A stretch of DNA of 64,000 nucleotides from Cristatella mucedo (lineage: Eukaryota > Bryozoa > Phylactolaemata > Cristatellidae). Positions within the stretch are counted from its first letter, which is position 1. Each line of letters opens with the position of its first letter. Below are positions 34,872 through 45,845 of this stretch, piece after piece. A model generated the notes under the pieces. The model was not told where the DNA came from, searched no databases, and saw nothing but the letters and a program-made list of their open reading frames with translations. The stretch covers positions 89,501 to 153,500 of the forward strand of contig WPIO01000223.1 in NCBI GenBank assembly GCA_009760855.2, given 5' to 3'. Made by a program: the position numbers and the translations under genes.

Positions 34872-37800
34872 TCTTCTCGAATAGGTCAAAGAAATTCTTT
34901 CTCTTTTGAATCTAGAAGGTTAATGAACATTGATTTCAAACCATCAAGTAGAAAATATGTTGGAAAAAAAGGAAGACTAAACAAAGTTGGTTTCATAGAA
35001 CCTGTTGTTTCTGCTAGTGGAAACACTTGAACTTTTTCTTATAAAACAAAAAGAACATATGCAGACTTTGAGTCACTTAAAGAGTCTCTTAGATATCAAA
35101 CAATTGAATTACTTAACAGAGTTAGAAGTACATGGAGGTTTGTTAGAGTTCATTTTAAAATATCATTCGGCATGAGAATGTTTAATAATGGAGACATAGA
35201 AAGAAAAAAAGCACAATCTAAATCAATGTTAACTATGGATAGTGAATCATCTAACTCAATATATGAAATAGTAATGCTTTCTTTAGGAATTAATTCTCAG
35301 ATGTTAGTAGAAAGAAATGTTGGCTCTGGATGGTTATTTATTGGTTATCATTCATTCTCTGTTGTTATTTCTAAATACATACCCCTAAGCGGCGGTACAT
35401 ACATTGAAACACCTGAATATCTTGTTAAGAAAAAGTGTGTAATTAATTTAAAAAATCTTAATGATGAGTTTTGCGCTTTGTGATGTGTTTTAAGATCTCT
35501 AAACCCAGTAGAAAGAAATAAGTGGAAAATTAACGACTTAAAAAACAATATTAGCTAATAATCGCTCTTATCTTCTTAATGAGATTGAATGGCCTTTAAT
35601 GGTTAAAGACGTTAATAAGTTGGAGAAAGCAATGAACGTTAGTATACATGTTTACTCGTGTGGGTATAAAGAATCAAGGGTTTCACCACTGAGAGTTGTA
35701 CAAAAATCAGATGAAAAAGAAGGTAGACGTAAATCTTTTGCTAGTTGTTAAAGGTAAAAAAGAACATTATATGTTGATTAGTAATTTTAATTCATTATGT
35801 AGAGCACCAAACTCTGGAGGAAGACAGTATTATTGCCATAGATGCTTAAATAGATTCTTTGATAAAAAAAAAGTAGCTAATCATTTAGAAATATGTGAAA
35901 GTATGAACTCTGGAAATACTGTTTATTTAATGCCACGTGGTGATAGTAAGTTTATTAAGTTTGATTCTTTCAAACATCTTAATACATGCCCATATGTTTG
36001 TTATGCCGATTTTGAGAGTATAATTGAAAAACAAGAAAATTCTTCAACACACACCATGTTCAGCTGCTTTTATCATAGTTGATTGGAAGGGGGAAGTTTT
36101 TGATAGGTTTATTAATGCTGGATCTGATTGTGTTGTTAAGTTTCTACGAAGATTATTTGAATTATCAGATTTTTTGAAAAGCACATTGATTGAACATAGT
36201 GGAGAAAGTAAAACGGATAGTTTAACTGAAAGTGAATTTGATGAATATAAAAATGCTTTATTCTGTTGGATGTGTAAAGAACCATTCAATTCAAAAGTAA
36301 GTGATTTGAGAAAAGTTCACGATCACTGTCATCTAACAAATAAATATAGAGGCCCAGCACATCATATTTGCAACTTAAAAGCTGGAATTAACTTTAGAAG
36401 ATGGCAACTTCCGGTTATATTTCACAACTTTAGAGGATATGACTCACATATAATTGTTAAAGCTCTTGAAAATTTTAGTGTTGAAGCACAACCAATAGCT
36501 AATAATCTTGAGAAGTATATGATGTTAAGGGTTAAAGATATTGTTTTTAAGGATAGTGCTCAATTTATGCATATTTGGTATTTTGCATATTAAGCATTTT
36601 AATTTATGTATATTTGGTTCATTAAATTTTATAGCGTCAACAATGGGTAGAACTATTGATTGTTTTCCAATTTCTAAAAAAGTCTTAAGTGAACTTTATC
36701 CAAATAAAAACCTTAATATGCTAGCAACTAAAGGAGAATATCCTTACGAGTTCATGGATTCTTTTGAGAAGTTTTTCACTTCATCTCTTCCAAGTAAAGA
36801 TGATTTTTATTCAAGTGTTTACATGACTGGTATATCCGATGAAAGTTATAAAAAAGCAAATGATGTTTGGAAAGAGTTTGGTTGTAAAAATATGCTAGAA
36901 TATCATAATTTATATCTTCAAACAGACGTTTTATTGCTTGCTGATTGTTTCGAAAGTTTTAGAAAAGGATTGGTATCAAAACTAAAATTAGATCCAGTAA
37001 ACTTTGTAACAACACCAAACTTTTCATGGAATGCAGTATTCTGGTTTTCAGGAGTAAAGATTGAGTTAATGTCTGATAGAGAGAATTGTGACATGTTAAA
37101 AAAATCTATTCGTGGAGGAATATGTCAGGTTAGCAGTAGACTTGTTAAGGCAAATAATCCACTAGCCCCTGATTATGATAAGGATAAACCTATAACATGG
37201 ATAACTTACCAAGACGCAACAAGTCTTTATCCTTATGCAATGATGGAACTTCTTCCACAGGAAACATTGTTGAAATTTCAAATGAAGGGTGGGATATTGA
37301 TGGAATTCTTAAGTTAGAGGACGAATCAGATACTGGTTACTTCTTTGTTGTTGATATTGAATACGATCCAAAAACTAAAGAGTATTACCATGATTTACAC
37401 AACGAATATCCATTATGTACTTCTAATAGAGTTGTTCATTGTAGTGAATATTCAAATTTTCAAAATAAGTTCAAAACAGGAGCAAGTAATATTCCAAAGT
37501 TAATATGTGATTTTAAACCAAAAAAGGACTATCTTCTACATTATAGATATTTAAAATCCTTTTCAACACATGGAATGGTTTGTGTTGTAAAAAAAGTTTT
37601 TAAGTTTAATCAATCTAGATGGCTTAAACCTTATATTGAAATGTGTGCTGAAATGAAAGCATTAAATTCAAGTAAAAAGTTTTTAAGAAACCTTTGGAAA
37701 CTTATAATGAATTCATTCTATGGTAAAACCTGTGAAGATGTTGAAAAAAGAGTTAAAACTTATTTAGTTAGTACTATTGATGAAGCAGGAAAAAAGAAAT

Positions 37801-38528
37801 TCAATAAACGAATAAGAGATCCAAATATGGTTAACTTTAGAGACTTTGGAAAATATTTGACAATATTTCAAATGAATCAATCAAAAACAAAATTAAATAA
37901 ACCAATATTTGTTGGTAGTGCAATTTTAGATTTATCAAAGTTACATATGCAAAAGTTTTATTACGATGTCATAAAACAGAAATATGGAGACAAGCTTAGT
38001 TTAATCTATACTGACACTGATTCTTTAATTATGAACGTTGAAACACCTAATCTTTACGATGATATGAAAGCTATGCCTGATTATTTTGATGATGATACAG
38101 TCGGTAAATTTAAGGATGAAGCAGAAGGAAAAGTAATTTCAGAAGTTTTTGCTTTAAGACCAAAGCTATACTCTGTAAGTATCGTTGATGCTGAAAGAAA
38201 AGCTGCCGCAAAAGGAGTAACAAAAGCAGTTTTAACTAAAACTATGGGGCATGACGCATTTGTTAGTTGTTTAACTGAAAGTATAGACATTTTTAAAGGT
38301 AAACAAAATGAGAAGTTTGGTGAAAGTCAAATTAGAAAGTTTCATAAAATATCTCAAGATAAACACGAACTGTTTACTAATGAGATGGAAAAAGTTGCAC
38401 TATCACCATTTGAATCAAAACGTTACTGGCTAGATTGTGGTCGTTGTAGTTATGCTTATGGACATTATAAGATTGATAAAGCTTTGAGTGAAGGTACTAA
38501 TCCAAGTCGATGTGATAAATGTATTTAA
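34869..38528 (+). pseudogene. polB: Protein-primed DNA polymerase B (broken)
   Basis: A family B polymerase of the protein-primed type, which would replicate the element from its ends. Visible landmarks in order: a zinc-finger-like CHRCLNRF..H..C, the exonuclease motif YADFES (near 36004), a second cysteine-histidine cluster (CWMCKEPF, DHCHLTNKYRG), NFRGYDSH (near 36430), motif A DATSLYPYAM (37213), motif B NSFYGKT (37712) and motif C YTDTDS (38008). The full span of about 1200 codons fits the family. Breaks: TGA at 35028 and at 35481, frameshifts near 35555, 35700, 36050 and 37270, and a duplicated 40-base patch with a stop near 36565-36618. The C-terminal palm and thumb part (37270-38528) is open. 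The start was chosen for the TATATAG box. All catalytic motifs survive, so decay is fairly recent or partly an assembly artefact at homopolymers. Confidence 0.93.
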
Positions 38529-38553
38529 CAAAAATAATTTTATTATTATAGAA

Positions 38554-38814
38554 ATGGAAAACGAAAATCCAGAGTTTTTAGAAGTTGTAGAAAGCGCTAT
38601 GGATATAAGTACTCCAGATACGGAGTCAATATCAGATACAGAATCCGAAGATCCTGATTATATACCTGAATCCGAATCCGAATCTGAATCCGAGTCCGAA
38701 TCCGAATCCGAATCCGGGTTTGAGTCTGCTGAAGATGACTTTACTTTTTACACTGAAGCTGATGATATACCACCATTTCGAAGTGATTATATAAATGAAG
38801 AAAATGAATTATAA
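38554..38814 (+). CDS. Acidic Ser-Glu repeat protein, unknown
   Basis: An intact 86-residue frame starting at the ATG behind tattatagaaATGG. The protein is strongly acidic, with a run of Ser-Glu dipeptides (residues about 40-56) encoded by a gaatcc-type hexamer array at 38668-38717, and ends in an aspartate- and glutamate-rich tail. No fold is evident; it is probably disordered. It lies 25 bases after the polymerase stop. I do not recognise it. The hexamer array can expand or contract without breaking the frame. Confidence 0.65.
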   Translation: MENENPEFLEVVESAMDISTPDTESISDTESEDPDYIPESESESESESESESESGFESAEDDFTFYTEADDIPPFRSDYINEENEL

Positions 38815-38879
38815 AAAATATTTATACTTATATAGAAACGGACGTTTCAAGAATTCTAAGCTGCGAACAATCCAAAGAT

Positions 38880-39113
38880 ATGGCTGTAAAGATCTGTTTT
38901 CAAAAACTTAAAGGAAATGATCAACGTATAATTAGACACTCTCTTGATAAACTTATTCCAGATTTAGATAGTTCATTTGTTAGAGTTCTTATAGAAATCT
39001 GTGAAGCTTCTGATAAACTAATGGAGTGTAGAGGTAAGATAAATGAAATGCTTGAAGAAGCATCTAAGAAATCAAAAACTCCAAAAACTAGACAAGGAGT
39101 ACAAATTAATTAA
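38880..39113 (+). CDS. Small helical protein, paralogue 1 of 3
   Basis: An intact 77-residue frame, mostly helical by composition, with FVRVLIEICEASDKLMECRG in the middle and a lysine-rich C-terminus. The two genes that follow have the same length and a similar pattern of hydrophobic residues around (L/V)L(I/L)(E/D)(I/V)..., so the three look like tandem duplicates. A box cttatatagaaac lies 40 bases upstream, further away than usual. Function unknown. Confidence 0.6.
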   Translation: MAVKICFQKLKGNDQRIIRHSLDKLIPDLDSSFVRVLIEICEASDKLMECRGKINEMLEEASKKSKTPKTRQGVQIN

Positions 39114-39148
39114 TTATATTAAAGCAATTCTTAAACCTTATATAGGAA

Positions 39149-39429
39149 ATGGATTTTAATGAAAAGTTTGAAAAGGTTCTTGGACATTATGATGCACGTA
39201 ATATTATATTTTCAATTTGTTCACGTCTATTAGGAGGATGTAGACCTGAATATGAATTAAGATGCAAATCTTATCAACTTTTAAAAAAAGCAGACCCATT
39301 ATTTATTGACACGCTTCTTGAGATACTAATCAGTATGAAAGTATTGATAAATCTATAATTAAATTAGAAGCTGAGGCTACAAAAATATATGAGAATAGAA
39401 AATTAGATTCTATTAAATCAAATTTTTAA
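39149..39429 (+). pseudogene. Small helical protein, paralogue 2 of 3 (frameshifted)
   Basis: Starts directly after TTATATAGGAA. The frame is open to 39358, but sequence beyond about 39325 continues as coding in the next frame (ending at the TAA of 39427-39429), so one base is gained or lost near 39325. The middle (FIDTLLEIL) aligns with FVRVLIEIC of the preceding gene. Function unknown. Confidence 0.55.
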
Positions 39430-39444
39430 ACCTTATATAGGAAG

Positions 39445-39699
39445 ATGGATCAAAAAGTTTCAAGAATTCTTTGTTGTGAATATGCTGTAAGAATTGCTAA
39501 AAAGTTTTGTGGTTTTGAGGATGACACACCATATATCCTTACAGATTTTTATAAGTATATGTTTAAACTACCCACACCAAAATTTGGGTTCTTTTAGATG
39601 TTTGTGATGCATATGATAAAATGAAAAAGAAAGAAAAAATATACCACTGCATTTGATAAATTTCATCAAATATTTGATGATGAAAAAACAAAAAACTAA
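39445..39699 (+). pseudogene. Small helical protein, paralogue 3 of 3 (frameshifted)
   Basis: Starts after TTATATAGGAAG. The frame is open from 39445 to 39597, then coding resumes in another frame with VLLDVCDAYDKMKKK, matching the LIEICEASDK region of paralogue 1. A second shift falls in an A-run near 39645. Function unknown. Confidence 0.5.
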
Positions 39700-39739
39700 T
39701 CACTTTTACATATATTTATTTTCTTTTTTTATATAGGAA

Positions 39740-40478
39740 ATGCAGAACGACGTTACCGACGCAACGACATCTACTCTCCAACTGCCGACTATGGCACATA
39801 TTTTTCAGCGGTCCTGAACTGCTACTTCTATGCTACTCACTACCTCAACTGCTCTCCTAGCTCTGCTATGCTTCCCACTTTCTCTTTGTTGCGTGAGGCG
39901 AAGTCTCTTGGCTACCGAATGCGTACCGAAAGCCGCTTAGGCTGTGAGTGCGATATACAAAACTCTCCTGCGCAACACCCACATGGTCTTTATGACTTTG
40001 TGGAGTTACTGACGGAGATGCATTACATTACATTGCTACTAGTGCTACTCTCCTGAAGTCTTACGTTGATTATCTTGTTAGGTCAAGAATGACTGCGTAC
40101 GATTCCCAAACACTTGATTCAGATATTTCAGTTATGACTGATAATTCGGTTCAGAAGTTCTATCTCGATGAATGTGATATCGAAGCTCAAAAGATTATGA
40201 CTGCCGGCTTAACTGATGTAACAGCAAATCTTGAATCTACTGTTAGGTCTAAAGTAGATGCACTTCTTGATGATCCTTCTGAAATCTCTGGCTATACAAC
40301 ATGGATTGCATCTAAACTTCCAACACTCTCAACGGTTATTTCAGGAGTTTCAGGAGTTAAACCAGACATCTCTGGAATCGTTAAGGACGAGTGTTATGCA
40401 ATTCTTCCTGATCTGTCTGATGGTGTTAGCGAAAGACAAAAGGCTACTGCTGCAGCTCTAGAAGCACAATCAGCATAA
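39740..40478 (+). pseudogene. Unknown Polinton protein split by a LINE
   Basis: The start ATG follows tttatataggaa, but after about six codons the sequence becomes a LINE tail (39759-40034). Coding resumes beyond it and is open to TAA at 40476-40478, with ATG codons available at 40089. The downstream part (about 145 residues) is rich in serine, threonine and aspartate, with short helical segments, and resembles no family I know. Whether the upstream ATG truly belonged to the same frame is an inference from the position of the box. Confidence 0.5.
39759..40034 (+). mobile_element. LINE family B tail inserted in the Polinton
   Basis: cgcaacgacatctactctcc through cattacattacattg is the 3' end of LINE family B in plus orientation, including its last codons and the TTACA-repeat end. 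It is heavily 5' truncated. It lies inside a Polinton gene just after its start, so it arrived after the Polinton. A clear target duplication is not visible. Confidence 0.85.
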
Positions 40479-40504
40479 TTAATTTAATTAAAAAAAAATA
40501 AACA

Positions 40505-40517
40505 TTATATAGAAATG
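40505..40517 (+). promoter_or_regulatory. TATATAG start-site motif
   Basis: TTATATAGAAATG, the most regular example of the element-wide box, fused to the start codon of the gene at 40515. Confidence 0.6.
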
Positions 40518-41338
40518 GGTGTCGAAACGAGGAGTAGGGATTGCCTTAATGAAGTTCAAGGTCAACAACATTCAAATTTTAAGATTTGTTCATATCCTAT
40601 GGGTAGAATTGAAGATCGACATTAGTAAATGCTGTTAAACTAGTTATTGAATACAAGGCTTTAAGAATCAATCACTCTGAACCAGAGATTGCTAACATAT
40701 TTAATATGGTTAGAGATGGATACATTTTTGAAGAGTTTCTCAATGACTTAAAAATAGAAAAAATAAATAAAATTAAATCAGAAGTTTACTCTAAAAAAAT
40801 AGAACTGACAAAACAAATAAAAAAAGAAATAGATCAAGAAAAAGAGTTTGAAACTCCGGAAGAGTTGATTGAAGAGACTATGGATTTAAAAAATGGATTG
40901 GATGGTGGATTTAAAAAATATTTACAAAGATATAAAAAAAATACGAGATTTGAGAAAAGATTTTGCTGTTAAAAATATGAAGAGACTGTTAAATTTAATA
41001 ACAAAATTAGGGGATGTCTAATAAAATTAACAAGAGCTAGATACGCAATTAAATTTATAAATATAGTAATAGCATTAGGAGTAACTGTTTCAAGTACTTA
41101 TGTTCAAGTAGTACCATCTATTACCCATGCTGTAACTTTCTTTTCAGCTCTATCAGTAATGTTTGCATCAGTTGACGGTGTGCTATCAGAGATAGACAAA
41201 CGTAAAAGAAATGCTTTAAGTTCCAATTTTGAAATTATCTCAAAGATTACTAACGCTTTATCTGATGATGAAATTACAAAAGAAGAGTTTGAAGGAATTG
41301 TATTCGGAAACTCACAAACTGAAATTAATGTCGGTTAA
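40515..41338 (+). pseudogene. Unknown coiled-coil protein with two membrane segments (frameshifted)
   Basis: The frame opens at the ATG of the TATATAG box and breaks near 40620. It is open from about 40630 with a lysine- and glutamate-rich region likely to form a coiled coil (KIELTKQIKKEIDQEKEFE), breaks again in A-runs near 40940-41000, and is then open to TAA at 41336-41338. The last part has two hydrophobic stretches (FINIVIALGVTVSSTYVQVV and AVTFFSALSVMFASV) separated by a short turn, followed by a charged helix. It is probably a membrane protein with both ends on the same side. Its 3' end overlaps the integrase gene on the other strand by about 13 bases. No family recognised. Confidence 0.5.
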
Positions 41339-42189
41339 TCTCTTGCAACTCTTCTCTAACAAAACTTCTCTTTATATCGTTTACGAAATATCTAGTCGGT
41401 TGTTGTTTCAATATCATTATCTAACAATAGTATGTTTTGTTAAACTCCATATTGGGTCTGTAGCTCTTCTTCTTTTTTTCATCTCCTCCTTCACCCGGTT
41501 CTAATAAATACCTAACACTTGTCCCAAGTTCTAATAGCTTTTCAACATAATATTTTGTTTTTTTTTAGTTTTGCCTTTTCTTTTTTTATCGCCTTTACAG
41601 GTTCTTCACCAATCATTCTTGTAACACTATTATTTAGATACTCAATGATCTTTGGTAGATTATCAACCCACTCTTTATTTCTAGTATGATCTCCTTTATT
41701 AATACTTTCTAATTCTTTTTCATACTGAGCAATAAATGCTCTCTCAGCAACTGTTCTATTCATTCTTTCAACTAATGCAACACTCTTTTTACTAGTGCCT
41801 TCTATGATACGTGTTTCATGTTTTTCCATTTCTTTAGCAAACTCACCTTTAAACTCTGATCCAGGATCGAAAGTCATTTTCTTTGGCCATCTCAAAGGGC
41901 CTTTACTGTAAATATCTATTATTGCTTTTGTCACTTCTTTAGATGACTTTGTTTTAAGAGGTCTTGATTCTTTATATCTACTAGCAACATCAATAACACT
42001 AAGTGCATATTTATATCCAGACTCATTAGGCATATACAGAATGTCTGCTTGATGATTTTAATTAGGCTCAACAATATTAAAGAAACCTTGTGGAATTTTC
42101 TTTAGTCTTGGCTTGAATACTTGATTTATATCTAAGTTAGGATTGAATTTACCTTCTTTTTTTCTTTCATTTAGAGTTAAAAACGACAT
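41326..42189 (-). pseudogene. int: Retroviral-type (RVE) integrase (broken)
   Basis: A DDE integrase that would insert the element and create the 6-bp target duplication. The core from 42033 to 41542 is open: first Asp in VIDVASRY, second in TFDPGSEF, Glu in VERMNRT. The start at 42189 lies behind a tctata box. Breaks: an in-frame TAA about 47 codons in, just before HQADILYMP, then frameshifts in A-runs near 41565 and 41470. The C-terminal part (LLEPGEGGDE, ATDPIW) is the chromodomain-adjacent region typical of Polinton integrases. No N-terminal HHCC zinc domain is present. All three catalytic residues remain. Confidence 0.9.
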
Positions 42190-42201
42190 TTATAGAGAAT
42201 G
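42187..42201. promoter_or_regulatory. Divergent start pair with shared TATA box
   Basis: cattTATAGAGaatg contains the start codon of the integrase (minus) and of the zinc-finger gene (plus), nine bases apart. The single TTATAGA/TCTATAA box between them must serve both directions if it is a promoter. Confidence 0.55.
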
Positions 42202-42657
42202 GAAATATTTTGTGATACATGCTTTAGCACATTTAATGAAGTTGAATACCTTGAAACAGGTCATCCCTATTGTAAACCTAAAAGAAAAAGACCAAAACAG
42301 GAATATGAAATACGTTGTTGTATCTGTGATAAAGATATGGAAGAAACTGAATTTGATTCTAATCTTTATCGTAACAACCACTGTATAATCTGTTCGTACT
42401 GCAACATAAATTCTAATTATTATAAAAAAGAAAAACCAACTAAACTGTATTTACTGGTTAAGAAATACTTAAAAAAACAATGTTGTTCTACTTCTTTACA
42501 TCATTGTTTAGATCATGAAGCCATATGTTCCATTTCTAAATTATTTCCGGTGGTTAAAGGTAAACACAAAGCAACAAAGTTAAAAGAGTTAATAGTTTTA
42601 ATAGTTCATTTATACTTTTCAGGTGGGTACATAACTAACCAGGAGGTTTACTTTTAA
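42199..42657 (+). CDS. Cysteine-rich zinc-binding protein, unknown
   Basis: An intact frame of 152 residues. It has several C-x2-C pairs: CDTC at residue 5, CCIC near 49, CIICSYC near 71, plus later cysteines and a HHCLDH stretch. Two or three small zinc knuckles are likely. The C-terminus has a hydrophobic helix (LIVLIVHLYF). It diverges from the integrase and its 3' end overlaps the fibre gene on the other strand by 39 bases. A regulatory or DNA-binding role is possible but not shown. Confidence 0.65.
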   Translation: MEIFCDTCFSTFNEVEYLETGHPYCKPKRKRPKQEYEIRCCICDKDMEETEFDSNLYRNNHCIICSYCNINSNYYKKEKPTKLYLLVKKYLKKQCCSTSLHHCLDHEAICSISKLFPVVKGKHKATKLKELIVLIVHLYFSGGYITNQEVYF

Positions 42658-43471
42658 TTTTCCTGTGCTATCAACAAAGTAATACTCTGTAGGTAATCTA
42701 TTGAAGCATACGTAATACTTTAAGTTAACAGCGGTTGAAGAAGTATTTATAGCTCTTACGTCACCCGATACAATACTAGTATCCGAACTAGGTCTAAGGA
42801 ACACACAATTAAAAGATCCTACAACCATTACATTTAATATCATTATTGGTGGAGACATTTTATTTGTCCATGAGTAAGGTGTTGAAAGATTTAGTATTGA
42901 ATTTAGCGCTTTAGGGTCCATTGAAATTGAGATTATTTCTGTTATTTTTTAAGTGTTTTATCTACGTAAATTCTTTGTAGCAACGTCAGAAGGATTTACA
43001 GGCTCTGAAACATTAGTAATTAAATACCCACCCATATTGATATTTGTTGTTGAAGGAAACCCCATAAGTAATACATCTCTTTTTAGACCACCATACGTAA
43101 CACAATAGTCATCGTATAAGACTACTGGATTGGTATTACCAGAATTCCAATAAGTAGATGTTATAGCTTTTCCATTCATATCTAAATCTCCTAGCATTGT
43201 ATCCCCGGTTTTTTAACATAATTATTTATTTGTGAAACATTTACACCATCCGTGGGATTAACACCAGATTTGTAATACGTTTTCCACCAAGATTAAGTGT
43301 TATTCCCGAATTAACAACAAAGTTAGCGTCGGCATAGGATTTTGTAACAGCGTCATAGTCATTAACAGGATCACCTAAATTAATAATTCTATTTCCATTT
43401 GCATCAAGATCTGAAAGAATGAATCCATTATTTTTCGACACATAGTCTTCGTTATGACACTTTTTGTTCAT
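42619..43471 (-). pseudogene. Fibre-like repeat protein 1 (frameshifted)
   Basis: Modules with the pattern GDLDMNG..I.N...PVNPSDVATKN repeat along the chain, as in viral and phage fibre and tail-collar proteins, where they form a triple beta-helical stalk. Start at 43471 behind tatatagATG. Three open parts are seen: 43471-43241, 43197-42958 and 42921-42619. The breaks lie near 43250-43210 and in an A-run near 42949. The last 100 residues carry no module and would be the distal head domain. Three related genes lie at 54704-58401. A role in host-cell attachment is inferred from the family. Confidence 0.7.
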
Positions 43472-44280
43472 CTATATAATTATTTATTAATATTTTAGAT
43501 CTTTCTAACACTTCTTTAACCACTGGAATAATTCTTACAAATCTAAATGGATCTTCTTCGTCATCTACTTGCATCTCTACTTTTTTTATATAGTATTTGA
43601 TATCATAACCAAAAGTTTTTTTATTGTTAAAACGACCATATTTAGAAATTAGATCAAACTCGAATTCAAAGTACTTTTCATCTTTAAGTAAAAACATAAA
43701 AAGAGGTTCACGTATTGGTATATCAAATTCATAAGTTGTTGGAATTCTAACTGTTTCTGCAGCAATATAGTTTTTAGGTATATCATAGCAATTCAAACCT
43801 GGAACGAGTATTTCAAATTCACTATAAAAAACATCTGCTAATCTTTAAGACGTGTAAACCAAGTAGACACTGTGCAAGATATTGTTTTGGAATACAATCT
43901 TTAACTATGTTTCTACTCCATAAACATTTTATCTCTATTAGAGTATTTTGATCAATAATTCCATCTAGAGAATAGCGGTAAACCCCATCACAAGTAAAAC
44001 ATTCATTTGAATTCTCAATACTTCTACTCAACTTCCTTTCTAGAAATTTAGCTGCTATTGGCTCGAATACCTTACCAAATAGCATCTGAGGAAATCTCAT
44101 AGGTTGAGATTTGTCAATACATTTTTTTAGTTTTCTATTTGAAATTAATTCAATGTCACAATTAATTTGAGAGCCAAATACCATATCATCACCTAAAACT
44201 GAATACACTTCCGACCCTCCAATATGTAACTTCATAGCCTTCTTCCACTCATCAGACCCCTGATTAAATTTTTTTTGCAT
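43452..44280 (-). pseudogene. YqaJ-type (PD-(D/E)XK) exonuclease (frameshifted)
   Basis: The N-terminal part (44280-43822) has WKKAMKLHIGGSE, then SLDGIIDQNTLIEIKC, the D..(E)xK core of the YqaJ/lambda-exonuclease fold, preceded by CDGVYR. One frameshift near 43850 moves coding to the frame of 43796-43452, which ends with a helical tail. Total about 275 codons, normal for the family. Such nucleases resect DNA ends for single-strand annealing recombination and occur in phages and large DNA viruses. The gene sits between the capsid and fibre genes and its 3' end overlaps the fibre start. Confidence 0.75.
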
Positions 44281-44301
44281 TATATTTAGTTATTATAATG
44301 T

Positions 44302-45845
44302 TTATAAAAAATCTTTTCCTTCGTAAACCATATTACCCTTAGCACAAATGAAATTAGCACCAGATCCATTGGAAGTTAGTTCAGCAGTATTCTCACAAAT
44401 TGATAAGTAATGAACTATAACACCAGACGCGGGAATAGCATTACTATTGAACTCAATGGTCACATCAAGTGTTGTTGATACTCTAAGAGGTTCATCGTTG
44501 AGTTGTAGATCAATTAAATGAATTGGGTAAAGTGATAGCCACACTCGTTATAACCAACACCCATAGGTTCAACAATTTCATTAATACCGAGATACTGCTT
44601 TCTAAAATTTGTGAAATCCATGAAAGATTGAAAACACCTTCCTTTTTTAAACTCACACTCTCTCGGAATAAGGGGATATCTTGTTGATCCGTGAGCATAT
44701 AAGTAAACACCCTTAATATCACAACGATTGTAGGTACATGGATTACCTGTATAACTCTCAAACTTATTATAATTTTGAGCTGCTACGATCAACCATCTAA
44801 CTTTATCAATGTTGTTTTGAACTGATAAAGTTTTAGTGAATCTATTTGCTTGGTTGAGAGATGTTAAAGTTGTACACTCATATCGCCTAACTCTATAGTT
44901 TAGTTTTATTTTCTTTGCTCTTTCACTTGAAATTTGAGCAAGTGATCTTTGTATACTTTCTTTAGGCATTACACATGGAACAACTAGTCTCATTTTTGAC
45001 ATAGCAACTCTGAAAGTAGTATAAGCACCATCATTTGCAACACCTGTAAAAGTAGTTGTAGGTGCTTTAGTTGTAATAGTATTTGTAGTTGTACCAACCG
45101 CTGCTGAATCTCCAGTCAAGATAAAGTTTTTATCATCTCCTCCAATTCTTGTTAGTTCAAGAGTAAAAGGAATATTATAAAGAATTGTATTCATATCAGC
45201 ACAAAAACCAGAAAGTCTTGAAAGAGGTATTCCAATAGTAAATGATCCAACGTCTGCATCTGCTTCAATGGCATTGTTTATAAGGCCTCTTGTATAGATG
45301 AAACCATTGTTTGAGGTTGATGCTTTAGAAGCTTCGGGGCTAGTATATGCTCCAAGATTTGAAGTCAAATCACCCAATTCATTTGACTCATCCTTTTTCC
45401 ATCCAGTTGAAGGTCCTTCAGTTCTATTATAATCATTTGGATAGCATAGAAGCCCCATAAGTGTTGAAACAGTTCCAACAGCCTTTCTCAATGTAAGACT
45501 TTCAATTTCTTCAGCGCCAAGTCTAACTTTCATACTACTAAACAACCATGCTCCAGCATTATTAACTAGTCCGAGAGCAAGTGTTCTTTTAAGTACTGTA
45601 GGTACATCGTTTTGATTTGCTGGTGTACCACCAACCCTTCCTTCAAGTAAAAGATAACCATCAGATAAAACATAACATATTCGTTGTTCACCTGGTACTG
45701 TGAATGTAAGCAATTTATTGTCATTTTTATTATCTTCTCTTGTATTACTTGGATACAACTCTCTGAATTGATAGTCTTTAAGTTTATAATAAGAAAAATC
45801 GTGGTATCCAAGTTCAGTTATAGTACTAATATCTGCGCTCGTCAT
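44302..45845 (-). pseudogene. MCP: Major capsid protein, double jelly-roll (frameshifted near C-terminus)
   Basis: A long frame of 443 residues (45845-44514) plus 75 residues in the next frame (to 44302); the shift is near 44525. Overall about 514 codons, the usual size for a Polinton capsid. It is rich in beta-strand patterns; GSFTIGIPLSRLSGF with a following LELTR strand is the region between the two jelly rolls found in Polinton and adintovirus hexons. It starts right after tatatagagaaagATG. The gene is next to the coiled-coil and penton genes, in the standard capsid cluster. The assignment rests on length, position and pattern. Confidence 0.85.

Noticed and set aside
38667-38750. CRISPR-like or tandem-spacer array
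   Set aside because: The repeat is a short coding hexamer without spacers.
41229-41504. 91-codon plus-strand hydrophobic frame
   Set aside because: Out of frame with the membrane-protein gene and antisense to the integrase C-terminus; a shadow frame.
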